Origin: Methylobacterium sp. PvR107
Lineage (GTDB): Bacteria > Pseudomonadota > Alphaproteobacteria > Rhizobiales > Beijerinckiaceae
Direction: 5' to 3'
Assembly: GCF_017833295.1 (NCBI RefSeq)
Contig: NZ_JAFIBW010000001.1
Coordinates: forward strand, 4,243,501 to 4,307,500
Length of the DNA stretch: 64,000 nt
In this document: positions 50,080 to 59,257 of the stretch, one piece after another
How positions within the stretch are numbered: position 1 is the stretch's first letter
How the letters are laid out: every line of letters begins with the position of its first letter
Position numbers and translations under genes: made by a program
Notes under the pieces: model-generated
Told to the model about the DNA's origin: nothing
The model's database searches: none
The model's input: only the letters and a program-made list of their open reading frames with translations

Positions 50080-51294
50080 CTACCGCGGGGCCGCGTCGGC
50101 GATCGGCGTGCTGGTGGTCGCCGGGACCGGGCGGACCCGGTCCCCGTCGCGCAGGAAGCTGCCGGCGCGGGCCACGACGCTCTCGCCGGCGGCGACGCCG
50201 GAGCGGAGTTCCGTGAAGCCCTCGGCGGAGAGCCCCGTCGTCACGGGCCGCGCCTCGACGCGCCCATCCTTCACCACGAGGACGCTGGCGCGACCGTCGG
50301 CGGCGTAGAGCAGGCTGGAGACCGGGACCGCGACGCCCGTGCGGCGCGCCACTTCGACGTTGCCGCGCGCGAAGGCGCCGATCCGCAGGGCCGGATCGTC
50401 GCCGAGCCGGATGCGCACCTTGCCGAGCCGCGTCGCCCGGTCGACCTCCGGGTAGACACGGCGCACCTTGCCGGAGAGGCGACGACCGTCATCGAGATCG
50501 AGACTCGCCGGGTTGCCGACCTGGATGCGGGCCAGCGACGTCTCGGGCACCTCGCCCTCCAGCTCGATCTCGCCGCGGGCGATCAGCCGGAACAGCGGCT
50601 CTCCCACCGCGGTGGCGGTGGCGCCGATCCGGGCGGTGCGGCGGTTGATGATGCCGGCCTCCGGCGCCCGGATATCGGTGCGGGCACGCCGCAGGGCGAT
50701 CTCGGAGCCGGCCGCCCGGGCGGTGGCGAGGTCGGCCTGGGCGGATTGCAGGCCGCCCTTGGCGGCGGCGAGGCGCCCTTCCGCCCCCTGCGCCGCCGAG
50801 ACGCGCTGCTCCAGAACCGCCGCGGTGGCGTTGCCGGTCTTGGCGAGCGCCTGGGCCCGCTCCAGCGACTGCTTGGCTTCGACGTTGGCGGCCTCTGCCT
50901 GAACGATCTGGCTCCGGGCCTGGACGATCGCCGCCTCGGCCCGGGCGATCGCCGCCACGTTCGAGGCCTCCTGGGTCGCGATCATCTCGAGCGACAGCCG
51001 GGCGAGCACCTGGCCTTTCGTGACGCGGTCCCCCTCCTCGACGAGCAGCTCTGTGATGCGCAGGCCCTCGACCTCCGGGGAGACCAGGATCTCGTCGCGC
51101 GGAACCAGCGTCCCGGTGACGACCGCCCGCTCGACGATCTCGCGGCTGTCGGCGGGCACGACAGTGACCGCCGGCGCGATGGTGGCGGCATCGGGAACGG
51201 AGGCGGTCTCGACGGCCCTGGCCGGCGCCGCGGCGAGCATCGCGAGCCCGCACAGGACGCTGAGGCGGCACGCGCGCCAACGGACGTACTTCAC
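50080..51294 (-). CDS. RND efflux periplasmic adaptor (HlyD/MexA-like)
   Basis: 404 residues from a GTG at 51294, which gives a proper signal peptide (WRACRLSVLCGLAMLAAAPA). An ATG at 51363 would add 23 residues in front and cannot be excluded. After the signal there are a barrel-sandwich lipoyl half (PRDEILVSPEVEGLRITELL, VEEGDRVTKGQVLARLSLEM), a helical hairpin of Ala-rich heptads (about 120-190), the second half (ARTDIRAPEAGIINRRTARI) and a beta-barrel. It bridges the pump to an outer-membrane channel. First gene of the pair, 9 bases before the permease. Confidence 0.92.
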   Translation of the reverse strand: MKYVRWRACRLSVLCGLAMLAAAPARAVETASVPDAATIAPAVTVVPADSREIVERAVVTGTLVPRDEILVSPEVEGLRITELLVEEGDRVTKGQVLARLSLEMIATQEASNVAAIARAEAAIVQARSQIVQAEAANVEAKQSLERAQALAKTGNATAAVLEQRVSAAQGAEGRLAAAKGGLQSAQADLATARAAGSEIALRRARTDIRAPEAGIINRRTARIGATATAVGEPLFRLIARGEIELEGEVPETSLARIQVGNPASLDLDDGRRLSGKVRRVYPEVDRATRLGKVRIRLGDDPALRIGAFARGNVEVARRTGVAVPVSSLLYAADGRASVLVVKDGRVEARPVTTGLSAEGFTELRSGVAAGESVVARAGSFLRDGDRVRPVPATTSTPIADAAPR

Positions 51295-51540
51295 GACGGG
51301 GGCCTCGCGGTCGGTGCTGGATTGATGACGCACCTCTATCCCTGTGCAGGCCGGCGTTTTCATGGCGCGCTATCCTTCACGGAAGCCAGCATAGCGCCGT
51401 CGCACGTTTCCGTCGCCGGATGTCACGCCGCATGTTCCGGACCTGTGACGCAGAAGCCTCTTTGAATGTCGTCCTCTGCAACCGGCCGCGAATAGCGACG
51501 TTGTCACCCGGTTGGTCTTCGCGAGACGGGGGAGGGATCG

Positions 51541-51723
51541 ATGAGCATCTTTCAGATCAAGCAGAAGAAGAGCGGCGCGGTGCTCTGGACCGGCGCGGCC
51601 GACGACGAGCAGACGGCCCTGGACGCGATGGCGCGTGAGGCCGGATACCGGGACTTCTCGGCCCTTCCCGACGCGCTCCGAGCTAATGGGATCGAGGCGG
51701 CGAAGCTCGATCTGATCTCCTGA
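51541..51723 (+). CDS. Small hypothetical protein, 60 residues
   Basis: Begins at an ATG with GGGGGAGGG just upstream and reads SIFQIKQKKSGAVLWTGAAD, then QTALDAMAREAGYRDFSALP. No signal or membrane segment. The compact alpha/beta pattern, good ribosome-binding site and strand bias suggest a real gene. I recall similar short proteins in Methylobacterium, without known function. Divergent from the adaptor gene. Confidence 0.7.
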   Translation: MSIFQIKQKKSGAVLWTGAADDEQTALDAMAREAGYRDFSALPDALRANGIEAAKLDLIS

Positions 51724-51851
51724 GCCGCGGCGCGGCAACGCGCAAGATGGGTGTCGGAGCGGCCGCCCCTTCGGTGCGGCGGCCTTTCTGCGACAGGAGG
51801 GCTCAGCTCCGTCGTAGCCCCAGGCCGCTCGCAGGCGGCAGGCCGTGGAAG

Positions 51852-52118
51852 CTAGACGGTGGCGTCGGGTTTCCGGCGCTGGCTCGACAACACGGGCGCT
51901 TCCTGGGCGATGATATCGAAGCGAAACAGCACGAGTTGGCGCTCGTCAGTCACCTCGATATGCCAATCCTCGCCCAAGGCGATACGGGCGGCATTGGCTT
52001 GGAAGATCGCGCCCGCCCGCTGAATGGCTTCTACGCGCGCGTCCTGCCAGTCCGGCAGTTCGGTGCCTGTTGCGTCAGGCATGCTGACGCCATCATAGAC
52101 ATTGAAGAAATAGCGCAG
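51852..52118 (-). CDS. DUF6894-type small protein, probable CTG start
   Basis: The family core RYFFNVYDG, then DATGTELPDWQDARVEAIQR and GEDWHIEVTDERQLVLFRFD, is clear and matches DUF6894 proteins common in Methylobacterium. The usual start MPRYFFNV is here LRYFFNV, encoded CTG-CGC at 52118; no ATG, GTG or TTG lies upstream in frame, and the first ATG (52082) would delete the conserved N-terminal strand. GGCGGAG is placed about 8 bases before the CTG. Either a CTG start is used or the start codon has been lost. About 88 residues; function unknown. Confidence 0.7.
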   Translation of the reverse strand: MRYFFNVYDGVSMPDATGTELPDWQDARVEAIQRAGAIFQANAARIALGEDWHIEVTDERQLVLFRFDIIAQEAPVLSSQRRKPDATV

Positions 52119-52298
52119 CAGGTGCTGCTCCGCCGTTCAAGGCGGGAGCTGTCGACTCTCGGTCGCGGACGTGCCTAGTTCGAGGCCCGCAACTACGGTC
52201 CCCTTTCGCACATAACGGGACGTGGCGCGCTCATCTAGATCAAGCTTTCCTGCGCCGGACCGCTATGCCACACCCTCGGCCTGCGGCCGGGATGCTCT

Positions 52299-53345
52299 TC
52301 AGGCTCGGTCGGCGTGCTGGATCAGGCGCTCGATCGACGCCGCGCAATCCTTCACCGCATCCCGGCTGTGCAACCCGCCGATCACCGAGGGATCGAGGGC
52401 GAGCCCGGCCCGGATCAGGTTGGGCCATGCGGAGGGAGCAGGCCAACCGTCGTGGACGATGGCGGCACCGAGGCGCGCCAGGGCGGCGGCCTTCTCCGTT
52501 TGCTCGCCGTAGGCCCGCTCTTCCGGCAAGCAGACGAAGCGTTTCGCCTGGGCGGCCGCGAGGGCCACCACACCGTCGCCGCCGCCGCCGATCAGAAGCG
52601 CCGCCCGCGCCACCCGGGCTTCGCTATCGGAGACCCACCCGTGCAGGTGCAGGTTGTCGGGTGTCCGCCCCGAGCCCGCGACTGGGCCAAGGACATGCCA
52701 GGGCCGATCGGGTACGGCGCAGGCCGCCGCCGCGAGGTCTTCGACGTTGCCGCCCGCGCCGCCGCGGCCGAACACCACCACGATTTCCCGGCCCGCCTCG
52801 GAGACCGGCTGCGCCGGCGCGCCGAGAAATCCGGCATAGTGCGTCTTGGCCCGGACCCACTCCGGCACCCGGGCGCCGTCCAGGGCCGCGGGAAAAGGGG
52901 CGAGGAGCCGCGTCGCGCTGCGGAAGGCTTCGAGATGCGGCCGGTCGGTCCGCGTGCCGGCAAGCCGCACCACCAGCGTCGGGATCGACAGGAGCCGCGC
53001 CAGGAGGGCGATCTCCACCGAGACGTCGACCACGATGAGGGCGGGATCGGTGCGCTCCGCCCAGGCGGCGATGCGCGCCATACGGCTCCGCACGCCGGGA
53101 TGGTTCAGGGGTGCGTAGTGCAGGGCCTCAGGCCGCTCGGCCGCACCGTCCCGACCGTCGAACGCGTCCGAGCCGCCGAGCGGGCGGTCGTCGGGCAAGT
53201 CGAGGATGTCGAGGCCGGCCGTATCGAACCCGGACAGCGTTCCGAGGATCGTGCACGGGCGGGGCAGGAGCGCCGCCACCGTCCGGGCCCGCTGCAGGTG
53301 GCCGGCGCCCTGATGATGGACGTACCAGCCGATTCCCCGGGTCAC
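52299..53345 (-). CDS. Glycosyltransferase, GT28/MurG-like
   Basis: 348 residues from a GTG at 53345 that overlaps the previous gene's stop as GTGA. N-terminal GIGWYVHHQGAGHLQRARTV resembles the glycine-rich loop of GT-B enzymes; the C-terminal half has a donor-site block, LLIGGGGDGVVALAAAQAKR and FVCLPEERAYGEQTEKAAAL, as in MurG/GT28 enzymes (GGxG, then ExxxxEQ). Sugar and acceptor unknown. Last gene of a three-gene glycosyltransferase operon, so it probably adds a sugar to an envelope glycan or glycolipid. Confidence 0.82.
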   Translation of the reverse strand: MTRGIGWYVHHQGAGHLQRARTVAALLPRPCTILGTLSGFDTAGLDILDLPDDRPLGGSDAFDGRDGAAERPEALHYAPLNHPGVRSRMARIAAWAERTDPALIVVDVSVEIALLARLLSIPTLVVRLAGTRTDRPHLEAFRSATRLLAPFPAALDGARVPEWVRAKTHYAGFLGAPAQPVSEAGREIVVVFGRGGAGGNVEDLAAAACAVPDRPWHVLGPVAGSGRTPDNLHLHGWVSDSEARVARAALLIGGGGDGVVALAAAQAKRFVCLPEERAYGEQTEKAAALARLGAAIVHDGWPAPSAWPNLIRAGLALDPSVIGGLHSRDAVKDCAASIERLIQHADRA

Positions 53346-54430
53346 GCGGCATCCCGCAGGGCGAGGGCCAGCGCGTCGAGATCGGCCAGCGCCCGGTCGA
53401 GGGGGCATTCCCGTGCCGGTGCAGCGCGCGCCTCAAGGATTCTGTCGGCCCGCTCCACGAAGGCGATGTCGTTGGGGCAGTCGCCGACGGCGGCGAGATC
53501 GTCCGGGCCGAGGCCGAGGCGGGTACAGGCCGCCGCCCGGAGCCGGGGCGCGAGGTGGAACGCCCGGCGCAGGGCCGCACGGCGCAGGATCAGCGCCTGC
53601 CAGTGGGCGGCTTCCGGCAGCAGGTAGGCCTCGCCGCCGATCGCCCGGGTGCGGCGGGCCATCTCGGTGGCCATGCCGCCCGACACCCGGCCCTGGTGGC
53701 GGGACGAGACCATCACGCGCACGTCCGGGCAGTGACGCAGGCGGGCGCCGTGCTCGCGCAACAGCCCGACCAGGGCGTTGTCTTCGCCGCAGGGCAGGGG
53801 CGGCAGCCCGCCCACGGCCCGGTAGAGGGCGACCGGGACTGCGAGGCTCGCGCCGGTATGGTCGCCGTGGCGCGGCGCCGGATCGTGCGGCGGCGGGTCG
53901 AGGATGTCCTCCAGCCGCCGGACGCCGGACCAGTAGCGCTCGATCCGGGCATGTAAGGCCGCGAGCGCCGGATCCGCCGCGCCTTCATCGTCGATGACGA
54001 GCCGGCCGCCGACCACGTCGGCCGCCTGCAGCGCCCGGAGATTGGCCGCGACCCAGTCGGCCGGCACGCGCGCATCGGCATCTGTGGTGAGCAGGATGCC
54101 GTCTGAGAACCCGTCGGCGACGAGCCAGTCGGCCCCGGCGTCGAGCGCCATGCGGCGCGCGGTGCCGACATGCGCCTCCGCACCGGCAAGCTGCACCTCG
54201 ATCAACCGGAGCGCGAGCGGCGCCAGGGCTCCGGACGCCTCGAGGGCGCGGATCGCCGCCACGGTCCCGTCGGTGCAGTTGTTGGCGAGGACCACGACCC
54301 GCAGGGCGCCCTGCTGCGGGATGCAGTCCTGCCCGGCCAGGGAGGCGAGCAGCCGCGGCAGGCGGTCCGCCTCGTTCCGCGCCGGGATGCAGACGGCGCA
54401 GGGCAGGGTGCGGACCGCATCGGCGCTCAT
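53342..54430 (-). CDS. Glycosyltransferase family 2 protein
   Basis: 362 residues from the ATG at 54430, one base after the stop of the upstream gene. GT-A fold: CAVCIPARNEADRLPRLLAS at the N-terminus, VVVLANNCTDGTVAAI, and the metal-binding DADARVPADW (DxD). A longer C-terminal part (GEDNALVGLLREHGARLRHC) includes a probable ED(Y/N) general-base region. Middle gene of the operon; the stop overlaps the next start by four bases. Substrate unknown. Confidence 0.88.
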   Translation of the reverse strand: MSADAVRTLPCAVCIPARNEADRLPRLLASLAGQDCIPQQGALRVVVLANNCTDGTVAAIRALEASGALAPLALRLIEVQLAGAEAHVGTARRMALDAGADWLVADGFSDGILLTTDADARVPADWVAANLRALQAADVVGGRLVIDDEGAADPALAALHARIERYWSGVRRLEDILDPPPHDPAPRHGDHTGASLAVPVALYRAVGGLPPLPCGEDNALVGLLREHGARLRHCPDVRVMVSSRHQGRVSGGMATEMARRTRAIGGEAYLLPEAAHWQALILRRAALRRAFHLAPRLRAAACTRLGLGPDDLAAVGDCPNDIAFVERADRILEARAAPARECPLDRALADLDALALALRDAA

Positions 54431-54431
54431 G

Positions 54432-55526
54432 TCAGGCCCGCCGTCCGGCGACGCGCAGGACCGGCCGCGCCCGCTCGGCACACCGCGCGATCACCGCCGC
54501 GTAGGCTTCCAGGTACCGGTCTGTCATGGCGGCGGCATCGTAGAGCGCCTCGGCCCGATCGCGGCAAGCGCGGCGGGAGAGTCCCGCAGCCTCGCGGATC
54601 GCCACCGAGAGATCCTGCGCATCGTCCGGCCGCGCGAGGCGGCCGCACTGGGCGTCGAGGATATTCGGCATGGCACCCCGGCGGAAGGCGGCCACCGGCG
54701 TTCCGCAAGCGAGCGCCTCCGCCACGACAAGGCCGAAGGGCTCCTCCCAGCGTGGCGAGACGATCGCCACCCGGGCGCGCCCGAGATGATGCGCGAGATC
54801 CCGGTGCGAGAGATGCCCGAGATGCGTCAGATCCGGGCCGAGGCGCGGCGCGATCTCGGCGGCCCAGTAGCCGGGGTTGAGCTTCGGCCCCGCGAAGGTC
54901 AGCGGCAGCCCGGCTGCGCGACTGGCGTCGATGGCGAGGTGCAGCCCCTTCTCGGGCACGATCCGTCCGGACCAGAAGACGAAGGCCGGATCGTCGGCCC
55001 TTTCCGAGAACGCGAAGGTCGAGAGATCGACGCCGTTATCGACCACCTGTGCGCCCGGCACGAGCGAGGCCCATTCCTGCGCCAGAGAGGGCGAGACGGC
55101 CAGGAACGCCATGTCGGGATCGGCCTCGACCACCCCGGCCGTGAGGGCGTCGAACGGCGGCGTATGCAGCACCGTGACCCAGGGCAGGCCGAGCCGGGCA
55201 CTCTCGCGCAAGGGCAGGGCGTGGAGGGAATTGTTGTGCACGAGGTCGAAGCCGCCGGCCGCGACCCTCTCCATCATCCGCCGATAGGCATCGTGCTCGG
55301 CGCGGTCGATCGCCACCTCGCGCTCCGGGTCGAGCAACGCATCCCCGGTCGGATCGCAGAGCATCACCGGGTCCAGAGCCGGGTCGGACCCGCGGCTCGC
55401 GAACAGCGTCACCTCGTGCCCGCGCCGCTTCAAGGCGACGGTGAGGAGGTGCGTGTGCATCTCCAACCCGCCGGCATAGGGCTGGCCGATCGGGTATTTC
55501 AGATGTGCGAGGACAGCGATCTTCAC
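54432..55526 (-). CDS. Glycosyltransferase family 4 protein
   Basis: 364 residues from a GTG at 55526 (KIAVLAHLKYPIGQPYAGGL start, typical for GT4). The GT-B signature is clear: FVFWSGRIVPEKGLHLAIDA in the centre and SPRWEEPFGLVVAEALACGT, the EX7E motif, near residue 270. It transfers a sugar from an NDP donor with retention. First gene of a tightly packed operon (one-base gap to the GT2 gene). An additional upstream in-frame start would add 14 residues but has no better ribosome site. Confidence 0.9.
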   Translation of the reverse strand: MKIAVLAHLKYPIGQPYAGGLEMHTHLLTVALKRRGHEVTLFASRGSDPALDPVMLCDPTGDALLDPEREVAIDRAEHDAYRRMMERVAAGGFDLVHNNSLHALPLRESARLGLPWVTVLHTPPFDALTAGVVEADPDMAFLAVSPSLAQEWASLVPGAQVVDNGVDLSTFAFSERADDPAFVFWSGRIVPEKGLHLAIDASRAAGLPLTFAGPKLNPGYWAAEIAPRLGPDLTHLGHLSHRDLAHHLGRARVAIVSPRWEEPFGLVVAEALACGTPVAAFRRGAMPNILDAQCGRLARPDDAQDLSVAIREAAGLSRRACRDRAEALYDAAAMTDRYLEAYAAVIARCAERARPVLRVAGRRA

Positions 55527-55877
55527 GCGCGCACCAAGTCCGGGAGGATGGGGATATCTGCCGCCCACCGTGGCGCGAAAGGACTTCTTTCCGCGGCAAG
55601 CGTGGGCGGGATCATGCCGATTGTTTCTTCAACAAGCGTTGCGATGGACGGGCCTGAGCGCCGACAAGCGCGACGCATTCGTCACTCTTACGCGCGGCGG
55701 CCTGAACCGCTGATGATCGGATCCGCAAGGCGCCCGTTCACGCGGCGTTCGTTCCGTTCCCGGCTTGTGGATCGCGCCAGCGCGGACGGGCGCTCCTCGC
55801 GGGCCCGAAGCGCAGCTGATAGGCTGCGATTCATACCGTCGGCCGGGCTCCGCGCGCGGCGGATCAGGGGGCCATCG
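55527..55877. other. Divergent intergenic, no gene seen
   Basis: 351 bases between the glycosyltransferase operon and the SPFH gene, so it must hold promoters for both directions. No clear inverted repeat or conserved frame. An in-frame extension of the SPFH gene exists here but is basic, low-complexity sequence without domain character. Confidence 0.45.
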
Positions 55878-56855
55878 ATGGATCTTTCGGTCGGGCTGAG
55901 CGTCTTCGCGGTCGGCGTCGCGGCGCTCGCCGTCGTCACCTTGGCGGCCGGCGTGAAGATCGTGCCTCAGGGCTATGTCTACACGGTGGAGCGCTTCGGC
56001 CGCTACGCCCGCAGCCTGGATGCCGGCCTGGGCTTGATCACGCCCTTCGTCGAGCGCGTCGGCCGGCGGGTCAACGTGATGGAGCAGGTGATCGACGTGC
56101 CGAGCCAGCAGGCCTTCACGCGCGACAATGCCGGCGTCACCATCGACGCGGTGGTCTTCTACCAAGTGCTCGACGCGGCGCGCGCGTCCTACGAGGTCTC
56201 GAACCTCGACCTCGCCGCCACGACCCTGACCATGACCAACATCCGCACCGTGGTCGGCTCGATGGATCTCGATCAACTGCTCGCTCATCGCGACGAGATC
56301 AACGAGCGCCTGCTTCGCGTCATGGATGCGGCGGCTTCGCCCTGGGGCGTGAAGATCAACCGCATCGAAATCAAGGACATCGTGCTTCCGCCGGATCTCG
56401 CGGGGGCTATGGCCCGGCAGATGAAGGCCGAGCGGGAGAAGCGCGCCTCGATCCTCGAGGCGGAAGGTCAGCGCGCCGCCGAGATCCTGAGGGCGGAGGG
56501 GCGCAAGCAATCGGCGATCCTCGAGGCGGAGGGCCGGCGGGAAGCAGCCTTCCGCGATGCCGAGGCGCGCGAGCGCTCTGCCGAGGCCGAAGCGGCGGCG
56601 ACCGGGATGGTCAGCCGGGCCATCGCCGAGGGCGATATCGCGGCGGCGAACTTCCTGGTGGCGGAGAAATACGTCGATGCCGTCCGCGCCATCGCCACCG
56701 CGCCGAACCAGAGGGTCGTCGTGGTGCCGATCGAGGCGGCCGCACTGGCCGGGACCCTCGGGGGCATCGGGGAACTGACCCGCTCCGTATTCGGCGAGGG
56801 CGCGCCGCCGCGCCGGGCGGGACCCCCGCCCAATGTGGCGCCGCCGCGGGCGTGA
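55878..56855 (+). CDS. SPFH/band-7 (stomatin-like, QmcA-type) protein
   Basis: 325 residues from the ATG at 55878. One N-terminal helix (SVFAVGVAALAVVTLAAGVK), then the SPFH domain: IVPQGYVYTVERFGRYARSL, VNVMEQVIDVPSQQAFTRDN, TLTMTNIRTVVGSMDLDQLL, WGVKINRIEIKDIVLPPDLA. A long Ala/Glu/Arg coiled coil (about 175-245, ILEAEGQRAAEILRAEGRKQ) precedes a flexible Pro-rich tail. Such proteins form inner-membrane oligomeric cages linked to protein quality control. It overlaps the NfeD gene by four bases. Confidence 0.93.
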   Translation: MDLSVGLSVFAVGVAALAVVTLAAGVKIVPQGYVYTVERFGRYARSLDAGLGLITPFVERVGRRVNVMEQVIDVPSQQAFTRDNAGVTIDAVVFYQVLDAARASYEVSNLDLAATTLTMTNIRTVVGSMDLDQLLAHRDEINERLLRVMDAAASPWGVKINRIEIKDIVLPPDLAGAMARQMKAEREKRASILEAEGQRAAEILRAEGRKQSAILEAEGRREAAFRDAEARERSAEAEAAATGMVSRAIAEGDIAAANFLVAEKYVDAVRAIATAPNQRVVVVPIEAAALAGTLGGIGELTRSVFGEGAPPRRAGPPPNVAPPRA

Positions 56856-57319
56856 CGTCCATGACGCTCACCGCCGTCCTCGGCGCCGTCGAGTCCGTCG
56901 GAGCCGCCTGGAGCTGGGTGATCGCCGGCCTCGTCTTGGCGGCGGCCGAAATCCTGGTCCCCGGCGTGTTCCTGATCTGGCTCGGCCTGGCGGCATTCGC
57001 CACCGGGATCGCCGCCGCCGCGATCCCGATGCCCTGGCAGGGCCAGGCGCTGCTCTTCGCGGGCCTCGCCGTCATCCTGGTCGGGATCGCCAGCCGCCTG
57101 AACAGGCGCAGCGCGGGCGCTTCGGGGCCGGCGCTGAACCGTCCCGATCGCGGCCTGATCGGGCGCGAGGCCATCCTGGAGGAGCCGATCGTACAGGGTG
57201 CCGGCCGCATCCGCTTCGATGACACGCTCTGGCGCATCGTGGGACCGGACTTGGCCGTGGGCGAGCGGGTGCGCGTCATCGGCATCAGCGGAACCGTGCT
57301 CCGGGTGGCGGCAGCCTGA
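56852..57319 (+). CDS. NfeD family protein
   Basis: 155 residues from a GTG overlapping the SPFH stop (GTGA); an ATG three codons on (56861) is also possible. Two or three hydrophobic helices (VIAGLVLAAAEILVPGVFLI, ALLFAGLAVILVGIASRL) are followed by an OB-fold C-terminal domain (GLIGREAILEEPIVQGAGRI, GERVRVIGISGTVLRV). NfeD proteins partner with SPFH proteins in membrane microdomains; the coupled order here supports that pairing. Confidence 0.9.
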   Translation: MTSMTLTAVLGAVESVGAAWSWVIAGLVLAAAEILVPGVFLIWLGLAAFATGIAAAAIPMPWQGQALLFAGLAVILVGIASRLNRRSAGASGPALNRPDRGLIGREAILEEPIVQGAGRIRFDDTLWRIVGPDLAVGERVRVIGISGTVLRVAAA

Positions 57320-57480
57320 GCCGCGGACGGCCTCTACCCTCCGAGGCGGCGTACGCTCGATCCCCGGCGACCTCGAGAGCCGCCGCGTTGCTTCCGACCG
57401 TCCGCAAACATCGGTGAACGCCACGCCCAAGCCTGCGACAACTTTTCAGGCAAGAGGGTTGCGCACAAGCGAGTTCAGCT

Positions 57481-59049
57481 GTGTTACGGCACCGTCGAGA
57501 CGGCTGCGGGAGGCGCGTGCCGCAGGATCGCGGCGTGGGCGGCGAGGCAGTGGCAGATCACCAGGAACGCAGCCGGTTCGAGGCGGAATTCGCGCGGACA
57601 GACGCCAGCACGGATCCCTTCGTCGCCGCTGTCCGGGCGACCCGGATGCCGATGCTGATCACCGATCCCAATCAGCCGGACAATCCGATCGTGTTCGTGA
57701 ACGCGGCGTTCTCGCAGCTGACCGGCTACGGCCACGACGAGATTATCGGTCGGAATTGCCGTTTCCTGCAGGGGCCGGAGACCAACAGGGACGATATCGC
57801 CAAGATCCGGTCCGCCATCGCCCGGCGGGTGCCCGTCGAGATCGAAGTCCTGAACCACAAGAAGGATGGTGCGGTCTTCTGGAACCGGCTGCTGATCTCA
57901 CCGGTCTACGACAGGCACGGCGAGCTGACCTACTTCTTCGCGTCCCAGTTCGACGTCACGCTGGAACGGGACAAGCTGGCGCGGATTCAGCGCGACCGCG
58001 ACGCCCTGGAGCAGGAGGTCGCCCGCCGCACGAGCGACCTGTTGCGCAGCGAGGAGCGGCTGCGCTTCATCCTCTCGGCCGCGCGCCTCGGTTCTTGGAC
58101 CCTCGACCTGGCAGAGATGCGCCTGCTGGCCTCGGACAGCTGCAAGTGCAACCTGGGTCGCGCGCCCGATGAGCCGTTCACCTACGCGGACCTGATCGAC
58201 GCGATCCTGCCCGAGGACCGCGAGCGGATGCAGGCCGCGGTTCGGACGTCGATCGAGACCCGTGCCGATTATGATATCGAATACCGGGTGCGCATGCCGC
58301 GCGGCGAGGTCCGCTGGCTCCAGGCCCGTGGGCAGACCTTCTACAGCGTCGACGGCAAGCCCCTGACAATGGCGGGCGTCACCATCGACATTACCGATCG
58401 CAAGCGCGCCGAAGAGCACCGAATGCTTCTGGCCGAGGAACTCAACCATCGGGTCAAGAACTCGATGGCGACCTTGCAGTCGATCGCGCACCAGACCCTC
58501 CGCAACGCTGCCTCGCTCGAGGAGGCGCACAGGACGCTGGATGCCCGGCTGCACTCGCTCTCGATCGCCCACGACGTGTTGATTCAGAAGGATTGGGCGG
58601 GCGCGGAGCTCGGGCAGATCGTCGACGGGGCGTTGCTGGCGTTTCAGAGCGGCGCTGCGCAACGCTTTGTCGTCAGCGGTCCCCAAGTCTGGCTCCCGCC
58701 GCGCCTGACCCTCGCCTTCAACATGGCGCTGCACGAACTGGCGACCAACGCGGTGAAATACGGTGCCTTGTCGGACGATGGCGGTCGCGTGATCCTCAAC
58801 TGGGACATCGTGGAAGGATCACAGCCTGCTCAGCTCTGGTTACGCTGGGAGGAGGTCGACGGGCCGCCGGTCGTCGCGCCGACGCGCCGCGGGTTCGGCT
58901 CACGCCTGATCGAGCGGGCCCTGGCAGCCGAGATGGGCGGCACGGCCGCAATCGATTATCGCCGCCGTGGCGTGGTGTTCACGCTGGAGGCTCCGTTGCC
59001 CGAGCAGGTGCCGGCCGCTCGCCTCCCTGACCTGGACAGAGATGGCTGA
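57481..59049 (+). CDS. Blue-light-type LOV / PAS sensor histidine kinase (HWE/HisKA_2)
   Basis: 522 residues. The first PAS domain is a LOV domain: [20 protein letters not shown] includes the photoactive Cys (residue 93) that forms the flavin adduct, followed by [21 protein letters not shown] coiled coil ([19 protein letters not shown]), a second PAS with a PAC end ([16 protein letters not shown]), and an HWE-type kinase follow: phospho-acceptor His323 in [20 protein letters not shown], and N-box [19 protein letters not shown]. Start is uncertain; GTGs at 57535 and 57550 are alternatives. Its cognate regulator is not adjacent. Confidence 0.9.
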   Translation: MLRHRRDGCGRRVPQDRGVGGEAVADHQERSRFEAEFARTDASTDPFVAAVRATRMPMLITDPNQPDNPIVFVNAAFSQLTGYGHDEIIGRNCRFLQGPETNRDDIAKIRSAIARRVPVEIEVLNHKKDGAVFWNRLLISPVYDRHGELTYFFASQFDVTLERDKLARIQRDRDALEQEVARRTSDLLRSEERLRFILSAARLGSWTLDLAEMRLLASDSCKCNLGRAPDEPFTYADLIDAILPEDRERMQAAVRTSIETRADYDIEYRVRMPRGEVRWLQARGQTFYSVDGKPLTMAGVTIDITDRKRAEEHRMLLAEELNHRVKNSMATLQSIAHQTLRNAASLEEAHRTLDARLHSLSIAHDVLIQKDWAGAELGQIVDGALLAFQSGAAQRFVVSGPQVWLPPRLTLAFNMALHELATNAVKYGALSDDGGRVILNWDIVEGSQPAQLWLRWEEVDGPPVVAPTRRGFGSRLIERALAAEMGGTAAIDYRRRGVVFTLEAPLPEQVPAARLPDLDRDG

Positions 59050-59257
59050 GGCCGCGTGACGGCGGAGAATTCTGCGCTTCCCGATCGTTTCGACTCAACC
59101 GGCCAAATCGGTTGACCAAATGATGGCGACCCAAGGTCTGCATTCCATCCGCTTTGCCGTGTGAAAGGCCGCTCAGGGTGGACGACGTCCGTTGGCCGTG
59201 GCCGGTCAGTGGTTCGGTCAGCCCTCAGGCGAGCGACCCGTATGCCTGTATACCGTT

